This document shows, in pieces, positions 1 through 7,024 of a stretch of DNA of 7,801 nucleotides; position 1 is the first letter of the stretch; each line of letters starts with the position of its first letter. This DNA comes from an uncultured Devosia sp. Lineage in GTDB: Bacteria > Pseudomonadota > Alphaproteobacteria > Rhizobiales > Devosiaceae. The notes under the pieces are model-generated. The model was not told where the DNA came from, made no database searches, and was given only the letters and a program-made list of their open reading frames with translations. The DNA lies in assembly GCA_946480655.1 (NCBI GenBank), contig CAMLKN010000101.1, positions 1-7,801 of the forward strand, given 5' to 3'. Position numbers and translations under genes: made by a program.

Positions 1-95
1 ACCAGCACATGCCCCTCGACCATGATGATCCCGGCGACGCGGAAGTTGAACCGCTGCCCCTCGATGGGAAAGCTGATGACATGGCGGGCGCTCAC
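1..95 (-). CDS. Probable Nudix hydrolase, N-terminal part (runs off the left edge)
   Basis: Only the first 31 codons are inside the window. The start is a GTG at 95-93, overlapping the ruvB stop as GTGA, with a GAGGAG ribosome site at 109-104 inside the ruvB 3' end. The visible peptide contains [18 protein letters not shown], which resembles the first beta strands of Nudix hydrolases (the common pattern F-x-x-R-V-A-G-I-I-x-x-x-x-x-V-L-L). The Nudix box itself, which would prove the family and carry the catalytic glutamates, lies outside the window. The 4-nt overlap implies translational coupling to ruvB and membership of the ruv operon. If it is a Nudix enzyme it would hydrolyse a nucleoside diphosphate derivative; the substrate cannot be told from this fragment. 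An ATG at 82-80 is in another frame and was not used. Confidence 0.68.
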   Translation of the reverse strand, partial: MSARHVISFPIEGQRFNFRVAGIIMVEGHVL

Positions 96-1126
96 TCTTC
101 ACTCTCCTCGAAGAGACTGGACTGCAGCCCGACAAATCCCTGCGGCACGACCTTGCCCAGATGCTGGAAGGCGATTGACGTCAGCATGCGGCCGCGCGGC
201 GTGCGCTGGATGAAGCCCTGCTGCAGAAGATAGGGCTCGACGATTTCCTCAATGGCATCGCGCGGTTCGCTCAGCGCCGCGGCAATGGTCTCGATGCCCA
301 CCGGCCCCCCATTGTAGAAGTCGGCAATGACATTGAGATAGCGCCGATCAAGCTGGTCGAGCCCGCGGGCATCGACATCAAGGCGCAGCAGGGCCTTGTC
401 GGCCAACTGGCTATTGACCTCGGCCGCGCCCTCGACCTGCGCGAAATCAATCACGCGGCGCAGCAGGCGACCGGCGATACGCGGCGTGCCGCGCGATCGC
501 CGTGCCACTTCCATGGCGCCGTCCGACGACATGGGCATGCCCAGCAGCCGCGCGCCGCGGGTGACGATCTTCACGAGTTCTTCCGGCGTATAGAAATTGA
601 GCCGGACGGGAATGCCGAAGCGGTCGCGCAACGGCGTCGTCAGCAGGCCCGCGCGGGTCGTCGCGCCCACCAGGGTGAACTTGGCAAGATCGATGCGGAC
701 AGAGCGCGCTGCCGGCCCTTCGCCGATGATGAGGTCGAGCTGGAAATCCTCCATCGCCGGATAGAGCACTTCCTCGATGGCCGGATTCAAACGATGGATT
801 TCGTCGATGAACAGGACATCGCGCTCTTCGAGATTGGTCAGCAGCGCCGCCAGGTCTCCGGCCTTGGCGATGACCGGACCAGAGGTGGCACGGAAGCCGA
901 CGCCCAGTTCCTTGGCGATGATCTGCGCCAGCGTCGTCTTGCCCAGGCCCGGCGGCCCCACGAACAGGACATGGTCGAGCGCCGAGCCCCGCTTTTTCGC
1001 GGCCTCGATGAACACTTCAAGATTGGCCCTCGCCGCCGCCTGTCCGACAAAATCGGAAAAGCCGGAGGGCCGGAGCGAAACGTCGAGACTGTCGTCCCGG
1101 CCGGCGGATGCGGAGGTGAGGGTCAC
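92..1126 (-). CDS. ruvB: Holliday junction branch migration ATPase RuvB
   Basis: RuvB is the hexameric AAA+ motor that, loaded by RuvA, pumps duplex DNA through a Holliday junction. The 344-residue length is normal. Visible parts: Walker [10 protein letters not shown] at 57-65, Walker B with FIDE at 106-109 followed by IHRL, the sensor 1 region GATTRAG at 154-160, the arginine finger in LRDRFG (R169), sensor 2 RGTPRIA at 212-218, and a C-terminal winged-helix DNA-binding domain ending in [10 protein letters not shown]. The start is GTG (1126-1124) with an AGGA ribosome site about 8 nt upstream; no ATG fits the conserved N-terminus better. It begins 7 nt after the small secreted-protein gene and its end overlaps the Nudix start by 4 nt, so it is in the middle of an operon. 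The acidic tail EESEE is not part of the conserved core. Identification is secure. Confidence 0.98.
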   Translation of the reverse strand: MTLTSASAGRDDSLDVSLRPSGFSDFVGQAAARANLEVFIEAAKKRGSALDHVLFVGPPGLGKTTLAQIIAKELGVGFRATSGPVIAKAGDLAALLTNLEERDVLFIDEIHRLNPAIEEVLYPAMEDFQLDLIIGEGPAARSVRIDLAKFTLVGATTRAGLLTTPLRDRFGIPVRLNFYTPEELVKIVTRGARLLGMPMSSDGAMEVARRSRGTPRIAGRLLRRVIDFAQVEGAAEVNSQLADKALLRLDVDARGLDQLDRRYLNVIADFYNGGPVGIETIAAALSEPRDAIEEIVEPYLLQQGFIQRTPRGRMLTSIAFQHLGKVVPQGFVGLQSSLFEESEE

Positions 1127-1133
1127 GCCTGTC

Positions 1134-1439
1134 CTATTGAATGCTGGAGACCGGGACGCAGGCCGAGCGCACGGCCGTTTTGTCCTTGAGGTCGGGATTC
1201 TGCCGCGTCATGCGGAAGAACATCTTGGTGAGATAGTCCAAGCGCGCATCGCACGACCATCGCGGCAGCGGCTGGGCCGGATCATGGAAGTAGTAGGGCT
1301 TGGTGGAACCGTCCGTCTCGACGAACCAAATGGCCACCGCTGTTGCTTCATTCTGATCGGCCGAGGCCGCCGGCGCCCATGCCGCCATCGACAGAGCTAT
1401 TGCAACACCGACACCCAAAAGTCTGTTCTTCCTGGCCAT
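1134..1439 (-). CDS. Small secreted protein of unknown function between ruvA and ruvB
   Basis: This is a 101-residue protein I do not recognise. It has a classical Sec signal peptide: positive N-region (R3, K4, R6), hydrophobic core at about 7-22, and a likely signal peptidase I site after ASA at 25-27, leaving a mature protein of about 74 residues. The mature part has two cysteines, C63 and C94, which could form a disulfide in the periplasm, plus aromatic clusters (IWF at 37-39, YYF at 49-51, MFF at 73-75). There is no lipobox. The ATG at 1439 has a good upstream purine tract (AGGGGACAGGGA). It lies 36 nt after ruvA and 7 nt before ruvB on the same strand, so it is almost certainly co-transcribed with them. 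RuvA and RuvB act in the cytoplasm, so a direct role in recombination is unlikely. The coding call rests on signal-peptide logic, ribosome site and tight spacing. Confidence 0.78.
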   Translation of the reverse strand: MARKNRLLGVGVAIALSMAAWAPAASADQNEATAVAIWFVETDGSTKPYYFHDPAQPLPRWSCDARLDYLTKMFFRMTRQNPDLKDKTAVRSACVPVSSIQ

Positions 1440-1475
1440 TCCCTGTCCCCTTCTGTTCCGGCGCGTTTCGGCAGC

Positions 1476-2093
1476 CTAGCTGCTCAATTCCCTCAAGCCC
1501 AGCCGGATCAGCTTCTCGGTTGGCGTATCCTCGCCTTCGCGCCCAACGACCCGCGCCACTGCGGACGAGGCCTGGGCGCTGGAATAGCCCAGATTGGTCA
1601 GGGCCGAGACCGCGTCGCTGACATTGCCTGAGGCGACGCCTTCGCCCAATGCCGTCTGCAACCCAAGGGTACCGGCGTCGATCACACCTATCGCGGGCAC
1701 CTTGCCCTTGAGCTCGGTGACCACACGCAGCGCCAGTTTCGGCCCCACCCCGTTGGCGCGGCCGATCATCGCCTTGTCCTGCAGGGCCACGGCGCTGGCC
1801 AGTTCGGAAGGCGACATGATGGAAAGGATGGACAGGGCGACGCGCGCGCCCACGCCCTGCACGGTGGTCAGCAGGTTGAACCAGCTCTTTTCCGCCTCGC
1901 TGGCAAAGCCATAGAGCTTGATGAAATCCTCGCGCACCACGGTTTCGATGAAGACCACTGCCGACTCGCCGACGCGCGGCAGGGTCTGCAGCGTGCGCCC
2001 CGAACAGTGGACCTCATAGCAGACACCGCCGCAGTCGATGAGCACCCAATCGTCACCAAAGCTGTCGACCAGGCCCTTCAATTTGCCGATCAT
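1476..2093 (-). CDS. ruvA: Holliday junction DNA-binding protein RuvA
   Basis: RuvA tetramers bind the four-way junction and position RuvB rings on opposite arms. The 205-residue protein shows the three expected domains: an N-terminal OB fold (about 1-63) starting MIGKLKG with [11 protein letters not shown] at 53-63; two helix-hairpin-helix motifs (GVGARVAL at 80-87 and GVGPKLAL at 115-122); and the C-terminal domain III ([19 protein letters not shown]) that contacts RuvB. E55 and D56 match in position and context the acidic pin residues of E. coli RuvA, which help separate strands at the junction centre. The ATG at 2093 overlaps the ruvC stop as ATGA, indicating translational coupling. Nothing is missing compared with the family. 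Confidence 0.98.
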   Translation of the reverse strand: MIGKLKGLVDSFGDDWVLIDCGGVCYEVHCSGRTLQTLPRVGESAVVFIETVVREDFIKLYGFASEAEKSWFNLLTTVQGVGARVALSILSIMSPSELASAVALQDKAMIGRANGVGPKLALRVVTELKGKVPAIGVIDAGTLGLQTALGEGVASGNVSDAVSALTNLGYSSAQASSAVARVVGREGEDTPTEKLIRLGLRELSS

Positions 2094-2596
2094 ACAAGGG
2101 CTCCCATGCGGCGGGCAGAGACACGGTGATGGGCATGGCAGATGGCCACCGCCAGCGCGTCGGCCGCGTCAGCGCCCTTGAAACTGGCCGTGGGAAGGAG
2201 CGTGCGCACCATCAGTTCCACCTGCTTCTTTTCAGCATGGCCCGTGCCGACAACCGACTTCTTGACGAGATTGGTGGCATATTCGGCCACATAGAGCCCG
2301 TGCTGGGCCGGCGTGACCAGGGCGACGCCACGCGCCTGCCCCAGGATCAGCGCCGAGCGCGCGCCGGAATTGACGAATGTCTCCTCCACCGCTGCCTCAT
2401 CAGGCCGGTGCTCGGCCAGAATATCGGCCAGGCCGGAGGCTAGCGCCACGAGGCGATCGGCGAAGATCCCGTCGATGGGCGGTGTAACCGTGCCGGCAGC
2501 CACGAAGGTCAGCCGGTTGTCCAGCGCTTCGATGATTCCCCATCCGCAGCGGCGCAGGCCAGGGTCGATGCCGATGATTCGCACGGAACGTGTCAT
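2090..2596 (-). CDS. ruvC: Crossover junction endodeoxyribonuclease RuvC
   Basis: RuvC is the dimeric, Mg2+-dependent endonuclease that cuts Holliday junctions symmetrically after RuvAB migration. All four acidic active-site residues are present: D11 in GIDPG, E71 in VEETF, and D143 and D146 in GADAADALA (equivalent to E. coli D7, E66, D138, D141). The conserved LGQARGVA is at 85-92. The length is 168 residues, typical of the family. The reading frame stays open upstream to 2824, but I chose the ATG at 2596 because it places GIDPG at residues 9-13 as in known RuvC proteins and has an AAGGA ribosome site 6 nt upstream. It is the first gene of the ruv operon, overlaps ruvA by 4 nt, and has a LexA-like site 46 nt upstream of the start. 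Confidence 0.97.
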   Translation of the reverse strand: MTRSVRIIGIDPGLRRCGWGIIEALDNRLTFVAAGTVTPPIDGIFADRLVALASGLADILAEHRPDEAAVEETFVNSGARSALILGQARGVALVTPAQHGLYVAEYATNLVKKSVVGTGHAEKKQVELMVRTLLPTASFKGADAADALAVAICHAHHRVSARRMGALV

Positions 2597-2641
2597 GGTG
2601 ATCCTTGTAGTCAGCGCGTCGAAGCTTACCAAGGACAAAGT

Positions 2642-2656
2642 GAACAAATGAGCAAC
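2642..2656 (-). promoter_or_regulatory. Putative LexA (SOS) operator upstream of ruvC
   Basis: On the minus strand this reads GTTGCTCATTTGTTC. The alphaproteobacterial LexA box is the direct repeat GTTC-N7-GTTC, so seven of eight fixed bases match; the first half-site ends in G instead of C. In the other orientation it is GAAC-AAATGAG-CAAC. It ends 46 nt before the ruvC ATG, a position that would overlap a promoter. ruvCAB belongs to SOS regulons in several alphaproteobacteria, which supports the assignment, but binding by LexA is inferred. I could not pick a convincing -35/-10 pair next to it. Confidence 0.5.
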
Positions 2657-2797
2657 AACAAACCGATCTGCCTCAGCTCGTTCAATTTTTACCGGATGGA
2701 CAAACCTATCGTTGAGGCGGCAGAGCGTAGCTAACGCCATTGGGAATGCAGGCAGGCGGGGCAGCGATGGCGGGGACACGAACCGGGTTTTCGGACA

Positions 2798-2816
2798 GGA
2801 TGGACGCGTCCAATCC
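2798..2816. repeat. Near-perfect palindrome, possible operator
   Basis: The core TGGACGCGTCCA (2801-2812) is a perfect 12-bp palindrome. With one extra A on the right side, the symmetry extends outward to GGAT (2798-2801) and ATCC (2813-2816). It lies about 90 nt upstream of the plus-strand diguanylate cyclase start and about 200 nt upstream of ruvC. A dimeric regulator site is possible. No T-tract follows on either strand, so it is not a terminator. No regulator is identified. Confidence 0.4.
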
Positions 2817-2906
2817 CCAGTCAATCGCTTTTGCTAACATATTGAGGCGCCCCAGTTCCTGCCAAGGCGATCGACGCGCCCTGCCCCTGCGCAGCGGTGA
2901 ACGCCC

Positions 2907-3686
2907 GTGACGGCGCCGCGCAATCCCCTCCTGCATGGCTGGTCGAGCGTGGGGCGCTGGACCATGTTCGGCACGCTGGCCTGCATGGCGGCCTCGGTCG
3001 GGTTTGTCCGGATCGCCTTTGGCGACCTCAGCGGCGAACTGGCGCTGCGACTCACGGTCAGCGCCGCCGCCCTGCCCCTCATCATCGGCGCGCCGCTCTT
3101 TTTCTATTTCAGCCTGCGCATGCGGGGCCTGGCCATGGCCAATGCCCGTCTCGGCCGCGTCGCGCGCACCGACAGCCTCACCGCCTGCCTCAATCGTGGC
3201 GCCTTCACCAGCCGCATCGATGCCTGGCTGCGCGACCCGGCGACCGCCAGCTGTGGCGCTTTGCTGGTCATCGACGCCGACAACTTCAAGTCGATCAACG
3301 ACCTCTATGGCCATGACCTGGGGGATGAGGCCCTCACCATCATCGCGCGGGCCATCCGCTCCATCCTGCGCACCGGCGACATCGTGGGTCGCATGGGGGG
3401 TGAGGAGTTCGGGGTCTTCCTGCCCGGGGTCACCCAGCACCAAGCCCAGATCGTCGCCGACCGCATCCGGGACGCCGTCAGTGCCGCCGATTTCCGGCCC
3501 CATGGCGAACCGCGCCAGCTCTCGGTGAGCATCGGCGGAGCGGCCTTCTCCGAAACCACCAGCTTCGCCCAGCTTTTCCGCATCGCCGACCAGCGCCTCT
3601 ACGGCGCCAAGCATGCCGGCCGCAACACCTCCGCCGTGGTCCAGGTGGAAGACCACCCGGTGATCAACCTCAAACGCAGGGCATGA
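2907..3686 (+). CDS. Membrane-anchored diguanylate cyclase (GGDEF domain)
   Basis: The enzyme would make cyclic di-GMP from two GTP at the inner membrane. The 259-residue protein has two predicted membrane segments (about 18-38 and 47-69) joined by a very short periplasmic loop, so there is no obvious external sensor domain. A GGDEF domain follows from about residue 82: RTDSLTACLNRGAF at 87-100, the Mg2+ site D123 in VIDADNFK, N131 and D140 of the nucleotide pocket, and the active loop GGEEF at 164-168. The inhibitory I-site RxxD is intact (R155, D158), exactly five residues before GGEEF, so product feedback is expected. No EAL or HD-GYP domain is attached. The GTG at 2907 is the first possible start after an in-frame TGA at 2898-2900; its ribosome site is weak, and the ATG at 2964 (residue 20) is a less likely alternative because it would trim the first membrane segment. 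It is divergent from ruvC and convergent with yebC. Confidence 0.93.
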   Translation: MTAPRNPLLHGWSSVGRWTMFGTLACMAASVGFVRIAFGDLSGELALRLTVSAAALPLIIGAPLFFYFSLRMRGLAMANARLGRVARTDSLTACLNRGAFTSRIDAWLRDPATASCGALLVIDADNFKSINDLYGHDLGDEALTIIARAIRSILRTGDIVGRMGGEEFGVFLPGVTQHQAQIVADRIRDAVSAADFRPHGEPRQLSVSIGGAAFSETTSFAQLFRIADQRLYGAKHAGRNTSAVVQVEDHPVINLKRRA

Positions 3687-3710
3687 AAAAGGGCGGCCAC
3701 CGGGCCGCCC
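3686..3710 (-). terminator. Rho-independent terminator of yebC
   Basis: An 8-bp GC-only stem (3691-3698 with 3703-3710) and a 4-nt loop (3699-3702) are followed on the minus strand by five T (3690-3686). It lies 43 nt after the yebC stop. The last T of the tract is the complement of the final A of the diguanylate cyclase TGA stop. On the plus strand the stem is followed by CCCAAC and not by T, so it terminates well only in the yebC direction. Confidence 0.88.
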
Positions 3711-3720
3711 CCAACATTCA

Positions 3721-3738
3721 GCGGGATGGCCCTCCCGC
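3721..3738. repeat. Short inverted repeat between yebC and its terminator
   Basis: GCGGGA (3721-3726) and TCCCGC (3733-3738) can form a 6-bp stem with a 6-nt loop. It lies between the yebC stop and the main terminator hairpin. It has no T-tract on either strand. It may add 3'-end stability to the yebC or diguanylate cyclase transcript, or be incidental. Confidence 0.4.
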
Positions 3739-3752
3739 CAGGCGATCCTAGA

Positions 3753-4499
3753 TCACACGCCGAGCTTGGCTGCGTCTTCGTCACTCATGTCGAAGTTCGA
3801 ATAGACGTTCTGCACGTCGTCGTCTTCTTCCAGCGTCGCGAGCAGCTTCATCAGCGTCGCGCCCTTTTCGGCGTCGATCGGGGTCTCGTTCTGCGGCTTC
3901 CAGATGGCCTTGACCGACTCGGCCGCACCCAGAACCTTTTCGAGCTCGGCGGCAACTTCGGCCATGTTCTCGAAGCTGGTGTAGATATAGTGGCCTTCCT
4001 CGTCGCTCTCGACGTCGTCGGCGCCGGCCTCGATGGCCGCTTCCATCACCTTGTCTTCAGAGCCTGCGGAAGCCGGATAGGTGATTTCGCCGACGCGGTC
4101 GAACATGAATCCGACCGAGCCGGTTTCACCCAGGGCACCACCGTTCTTCGAGAAGTACGAGCGCACGTTCGAGGCAGTGCGGTTGCGATTGTCGGTCAGC
4201 GCCTCGACAATGACGGCAACGCCACCGGGGCCATAGCCTTCATAGCGGATTTCGTCATAGTTCTCGCCGTCGCTGCCCTGCGCCTTCTTGATGGCGCGGT
4301 CGATATTGTCCTTGGGCATGGACTGGGCGCGGGCATTGGCCACGGCCAGGCGCAGACGGGCGTTGAAGGCCGGATCGGGCATGCCCATCTTGGCGGCCAC
4401 GGTGATTTCGCGGGCCAGCTTGGAAAAGACCTTCGAGCGCGCCGCGTCCGACTTGCCCTTGCGGTGCATGATGTTTTTGGCGTGGGAATGGCCAGCCAT
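3753..4499 (-). CDS. yebC: YebC/TACO1-family protein
   Basis: This is a 248-residue cytoplasmic protein of the usual family length. It starts with the signature [20 protein letters not shown], close to the family pattern MAGHSKWxNIKHRK, followed by the conserved stretch around [13 protein letters not shown] and by [23 protein letters not shown]. The C-terminal part is strongly acidic. Family members have been described both as DNA-binding transcriptional regulators and, for TACO1 and some bacterial relatives, as translation factors; which applies here cannot be told. The ATG at 4499 starts exactly at the signature and has GAGG about 8 nt upstream; the open frame extends further upstream but crosses the previous terminator. 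In many proteobacteria yebC lies directly upstream of ruvC; here a plus-strand diguanylate cyclase gene separates them, so yebC has its own transcription unit. A TATAAG at 4544-4539 might be its -10 element, without a clear -35. Confidence 0.96.
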   Translation of the reverse strand: MAGHSHAKNIMHRKGKSDAARSKVFSKLAREITVAAKMGMPDPAFNARLRLAVANARAQSMPKDNIDRAIKKAQGSDGENYDEIRYEGYGPGGVAVIVEALTDNRNRTASNVRSYFSKNGGALGETGSVGFMFDRVGEITYPASAGSEDKVMEAAIEAGADDVESDEEGHYIYTSFENMAEVAAELEKVLGAAESVKAIWKPQNETPIDAEKGATLMKLLATLEEDDDVQNVYSNFDMSDEDAAKLGV

Positions 4500-4558
4500 G
4501 AGAGACCTCGGATATGCAATTTCAGAATTTCGGCATGGCTTATAGGGGGCCGGAAGCC

Positions 4559-4600
4559 AAAAATAAAGCGCCCGCCCCGACTGTGAAGCCGGGCGGGCGC
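4559..4600 (-). terminator. Rho-independent terminator of the AGCS symporter gene
   Basis: A perfect 10-bp GC-rich stem (4568-4577 with 4591-4600) and a 13-nt loop are followed on the minus strand by TTTATTTTT (4567-4559). The hairpin begins 17 nt after the symporter stop. It separates the symporter transcript from yebC, whose promoter must therefore lie in the roughly 60 nt between 4558 and 4500. Confidence 0.9.
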
Positions 4601-4617
4601 AGATTTGGCGGCGACGA

Positions 4618-6036
4618 TCAACCCGGATCGTGCTTGTTCCAGATGCCTTGATCGATCTTTCCAGCCAGCTCGGGATAGTCCGCTGCATGGAACAACGGCA
4701 CCTTGCCCGCCTTGCGCTGCGCCCGGTAGTCGCGGGTCAGCTTGACCACGGTCCCCGACAAAAGAACGATGGCGATGAGATTGACCGTGGCCATCAGCCC
4801 CATGGACGCATCAGCCGCGTTGAAGACCGTCGCCACGCTCTCATAGGCCCCCCAGACAACCATGGCGAGCACGCCCACACGCAACACTGTGAGCCCCGGC
4901 ATGTTGCCGACCCTGAGGAAAGTCATGGCATTTTCGGCGTAGGAATAGTTGCCGATGATCGAGGTGAAGGCGAAGAACAGGATGGCGATGGCAATGAAAT
5001 ATTGCCCCGCCCCGCCAATGTGAACCGTCATGGCCGCCTGGGTCAACGGCGTGCCGGTCAATTCACTGCCGGGCACCATTACGCCCGAGAGCAGGATCAT
5101 CAGCGCCGTGGCAGTGCAGATGAGGATCGTGTCGATGAACACGCCCAGCGCCTGCACGAAGCCCTGCGAGGAGGGGTGATGCGGATCGGGCGTCGCAACA
5201 GCGGCGATATTGGGCGCTGAGCCCATGCCCGCTTCGTTGGAGAAAAGGCCCCGCTTGACCCCGTTGAGCAGGGCACCGGCAAGCCCGCCTCCGGCGGCAT
5301 CGAGCCCAAAGGCGCTCTGCACGATCGTGCCGAGCAGCCCTGGGATCTCGCCGATATGGACGACGACCACATAGAGCGCCACCAGCAGGTAGATGACCGC
5401 CATGAAGGGCACGATGATCTCGGCAACGCGCGCGATCTGCTTGATGCCCCCAAAAATGACAATGCCCGTCAGCACGGCCAAAGCCACCCCAACCCAGAGC
5501 TTGTCAAAACCGAAGGCGCCCTGCATGGCGTCAGCGATGGAATTGGCCTGCACCGCATTGAAGACGAGCCCGAAGGCCAGGATCAGGCAGACCGAGAAGA
5601 TCGCCCCGGCCCAGGGCGCGCCAAGGCCTTTGGCGATATAGAAGGCTGGACCACCGCGATATTCGCCGTCTTCGTTCCGGGTCTTGTAGAGCTGGGCCAA
5701 GGTGGATTCGGAATAGGCCGTGGCCATGCCCACCAGCGCCACCATCCACATCCAGAAAATTGCGCCAGGCCCGCCCAGATAAAGCGCCACCGCCACGCCC
5801 GCCAAATTTCCCGTGCCCACACGGGACGCCAGCGAGGTGCAGAGCGCCTGGAAGGGCGTGATGCCAGCGCTGTCGCCCTTTTTCGAGCCCAGCACGGAGC
5901 GGAACATTTCACCGAAATTGACGAACTGGATGAAACCCAGCCGCACGGTGAAGAACAGGCCTACAGCCAGGAGGCCATAGATCAGGACATAGCCCCAGAA
6001 AATGTCGTTGAGAAAATTGATGATCGGATCGAGCAT
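4618..6036 (-). CDS. AGCS-family sodium:alanine/glycine symporter
   Basis: This is a 472-residue integral membrane protein of the alanine-or-glycine:cation symporter family, with about ten or eleven hydrophobic helices. It would import small neutral amino acids with Na+ (or H+). Family landmarks are all visible: GTGNLAG at 74-80, [10 protein letters not shown] at 88-97, [11 protein letters not shown] at 124-134, [14 protein letters not shown] at 263-276, and GNYSYAENA in the C-terminal half. Length and N-terminus ([20 protein letters not shown]) are typical. The ATG at 6036 has a purine-rich stretch upstream (GAGGGAAGTGGGG). The substrate (alanine, glycine or another) cannot be set by eye. 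It lies 163 nt after ymdB and probably has its own promoter; a strong terminator follows it. Confidence 0.95.
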   Translation of the reverse strand: MLDPIINFLNDIFWGYVLIYGLLAVGLFFTVRLGFIQFVNFGEMFRSVLGSKKGDSAGITPFQALCTSLASRVGTGNLAGVAVALYLGGPGAIFWMWMVALVGMATAYSESTLAQLYKTRNEDGEYRGGPAFYIAKGLGAPWAGAIFSVCLILAFGLVFNAVQANSIADAMQGAFGFDKLWVGVALAVLTGIVIFGGIKQIARVAEIIVPFMAVIYLLVALYVVVVHIGEIPGLLGTIVQSAFGLDAAGGGLAGALLNGVKRGLFSNEAGMGSAPNIAAVATPDPHHPSSQGFVQALGVFIDTILICTATALMILLSGVMVPGSELTGTPLTQAAMTVHIGGAGQYFIAIAILFFAFTSIIGNYSYAENAMTFLRVGNMPGLTVLRVGVLAMVVWGAYESVATVFNAADASMGLMATVNLIAIVLLSGTVVKLTRDYRAQRKAGKVPLFHAADYPELAGKIDQGIWNKHDPG

Positions 6037-6199
6037 TGCCCCACTTCCCTCATGCGTGGACGATTGATCGGCACGTCACGCCGCATCCGGGGCCATTTCT
6101 CTCTTTCCAGCCAATGTGTTTGTCTGCACCCCAGGCGCAACGCCCTGATCGGACCCCAATTCCGCAGTCCGGGCAAGGGGGAATTCTCCCGATATGGGC
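6037..6199. other. Intergenic region between ymdB and the symporter gene
   Basis: These 163 nt lie between two minus-strand genes. On the minus strand there are weak inverted repeats, such as GGGA-GAAT-TCCC just after the ymdB stop (about 6181-6192), but none has a T-tract, so I call no terminator. Because AGCS genes are sometimes preceded by glycine riboswitches I looked for the aptamer core and did not find it. The symporter promoter probably lies here but no clear -35/-10 pair is visible. Confidence 0.5.
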
Positions 6200-7024
6200 T
6201 CAGTCCTCTGGAAATTCGGGCAGCATCTGGCTGAGCACACCGCCCACCCGCAACGGCGCCACGAAGCGGGCCAGCCCGGTCCTCGGATCGGTCTCGACCA
6301 CGACGCCGCAAAGGGTGGCCTCGCCTTCGGCCGGGGTGAAACGGCCATTGGGAATGCCGGTGAGGAAGCGGTTGAGCGGCTCGTCGGTCTCGGTGCCGAT
6401 AATGCTGTCAAAGTCACCACACATGCCGGCATCGGCCATGAAGGCGGTGCCGTTGCGGAGCACGCGGTGGTCGGCCGTGGGGATGTGGGTATGGGTGCCC
6501 ACGACCAGGGTCGCGCGGCCATCCAGGTAATGCCCCATGGCCTGGATTTCCGAGGTCGCTTCGGTATGGAAGTCGACGATGACCGCATCGGCCACTTCGC
6601 CCAGCGGCGCTTCGGCAATGGCAGCCTCGACGGCCCGGAACGGATCATCGATGGGAGGCATGAAGACCCGTCCCAGTGCGTTGACCACCAGCACGCGGTG
6701 GCCATTGCGCCCCTCGACCATCATGGCGCCGCGGCCCGGCGTGCCTTGGGGATAGTTGATCGGACGGATCAGGGTTGGCTCGCGCTCGATATAGGTCAGG
6801 GCCTCGCGCTGGTCGAAGGCGTGGTCCCCCAGGGTGACGATATCGGCGCCAGCATCGCGCAGGGCCTGGAAATGGCTCTCGATCAGCCCCTTTCCATGAC
6901 TGGCATTCTCACCATTGACCACCACGAAATCGAAGCCGTAACGGGCGATCAGCCCCGGCAGGCGTTCGGCCACACCGTCACGCCCGGAGCGGCCCATCAC
7001 ATCGCCCAGAAACAACAGCCTCAT
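6200..7024 (-). CDS. ymdB: YmdB-type metallophosphoesterase (TIGR00282 family)
   Basis: This is a 274-residue cytoplasmic calcineurin-like phosphoesterase of the YmdB/DR1281 group. Family members are binuclear metal enzymes; Bacillus YmdB hydrolyses 2',3'-cyclic nucleotides in vitro and affects biofilm and sporulation. Metal-site motifs in order: GDVMG with D8, NGENA with E39 and N40, GDHAFDQ at 66-72, DFHTEATSE with H153, and GTHTHIPTAD with H178 and H180. The third motif is normally GNH; here the usual Asn ligand is Asp67 (codon GAC). All other expected ligands are kept. NYPQGTPGRG (90-99) is also family-typical. The ATG at 7024 overlaps the stop of the upstream folate gene as ATGA, so translation is coupled. 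The 163-nt gap after the gene shows no clear terminator. The alphaproteobacterial substrate is unknown. Confidence 0.93.
   Translation of the reverse strand: MRLLFLGDVMGRSGRDGVAERLPGLIARYGFDFVVVNGENASHGKGLIESHFQALRDAGADIVTLGDHAFDQREALTYIEREPTLIRPINYPQGTPGRGAMMVEGRNGHRVLVVNALGRVFMPPIDDPFRAVEAAIAEAPLGEVADAVIVDFHTEATSEIQAMGHYLDGRATLVVGTHTHIPTADHRVLRNGTAFMADAGMCGDFDSIIGTETDEPLNRFLTGIPNGRFTPAEGEATLCGVVVETDPRTGLARFVAPLRVGGVLSQMLPEFPED

Larger units (their letters stand above)
2597..2906. other. 310-nt divergent intergenic region between ruvC and the diguanylate cyclase gene
   Basis: No convincing gene is present. The stretch must hold promoters for ruvC (minus) and for the diguanylate cyclase gene (plus). 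It contains the LexA-like site at 2642-2656, an AT-richer patch around 2630-2715 compared with the flanking genes, and a long palindrome at 2798-2816. The frame of ruvC is open through most of it and a 44-codon minus-strand frame (2840-2706) is also open, but neither shows a good ribosome site, the usual codon pattern, or a recognisable product. I see no riboswitch or tRNA in it. Confidence 0.6.

Noticed and set aside
2597..2824. N-terminal extension of ruvC, since its frame is open upstream to 2824
   Set aside because: The extension has no RuvC homology, would cross the LexA-like site, and the ATG at 2596 has a good ribosome site and gives the normal RuvC N-terminus and length.
2706..2840. 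A 44-codon minus-strand frame (ATG at 2840) in the ruvC upstream region
   Set aside because: No convincing ribosome site, codon third positions less GC-rich than the flanking genes, no recognisable product, and it covers the palindrome and the likely promoter area.
2706..3656. Long minus-strand open frame antisense to the diguanylate cyclase gene
   Set aside because: It is a high-GC shadow of the GGDEF gene: composition is rich in Gly, Ala, Arg and Asp with no motif, while the opposite strand encodes a full GGDEF domain.
3726..4586. Long plus-strand open frame antisense to yebC
   Set aside because: The minus strand encodes full-length YebC; the plus-strand frame is a codon-bias shadow that also crosses both terminators.
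4500..4688. Longer yebC start (frame open to 4688)
   Set aside because: The extension would cross the symporter terminator and stop; the family signature MAGHS begins exactly at the ATG at 4499.
6037..6199. Glycine riboswitch or other aptamer upstream of the symporter gene
   Set aside because: The glycine aptamer core is not present and no extended paired structure with a conserved loop was found.
5356..6234. Long plus-strand open frame antisense to the symporter gene
   Set aside because: It mirrors the AGCS coding sequence and is unusually rich in His, Arg, Asp and Gln, typical of antisense shadows.
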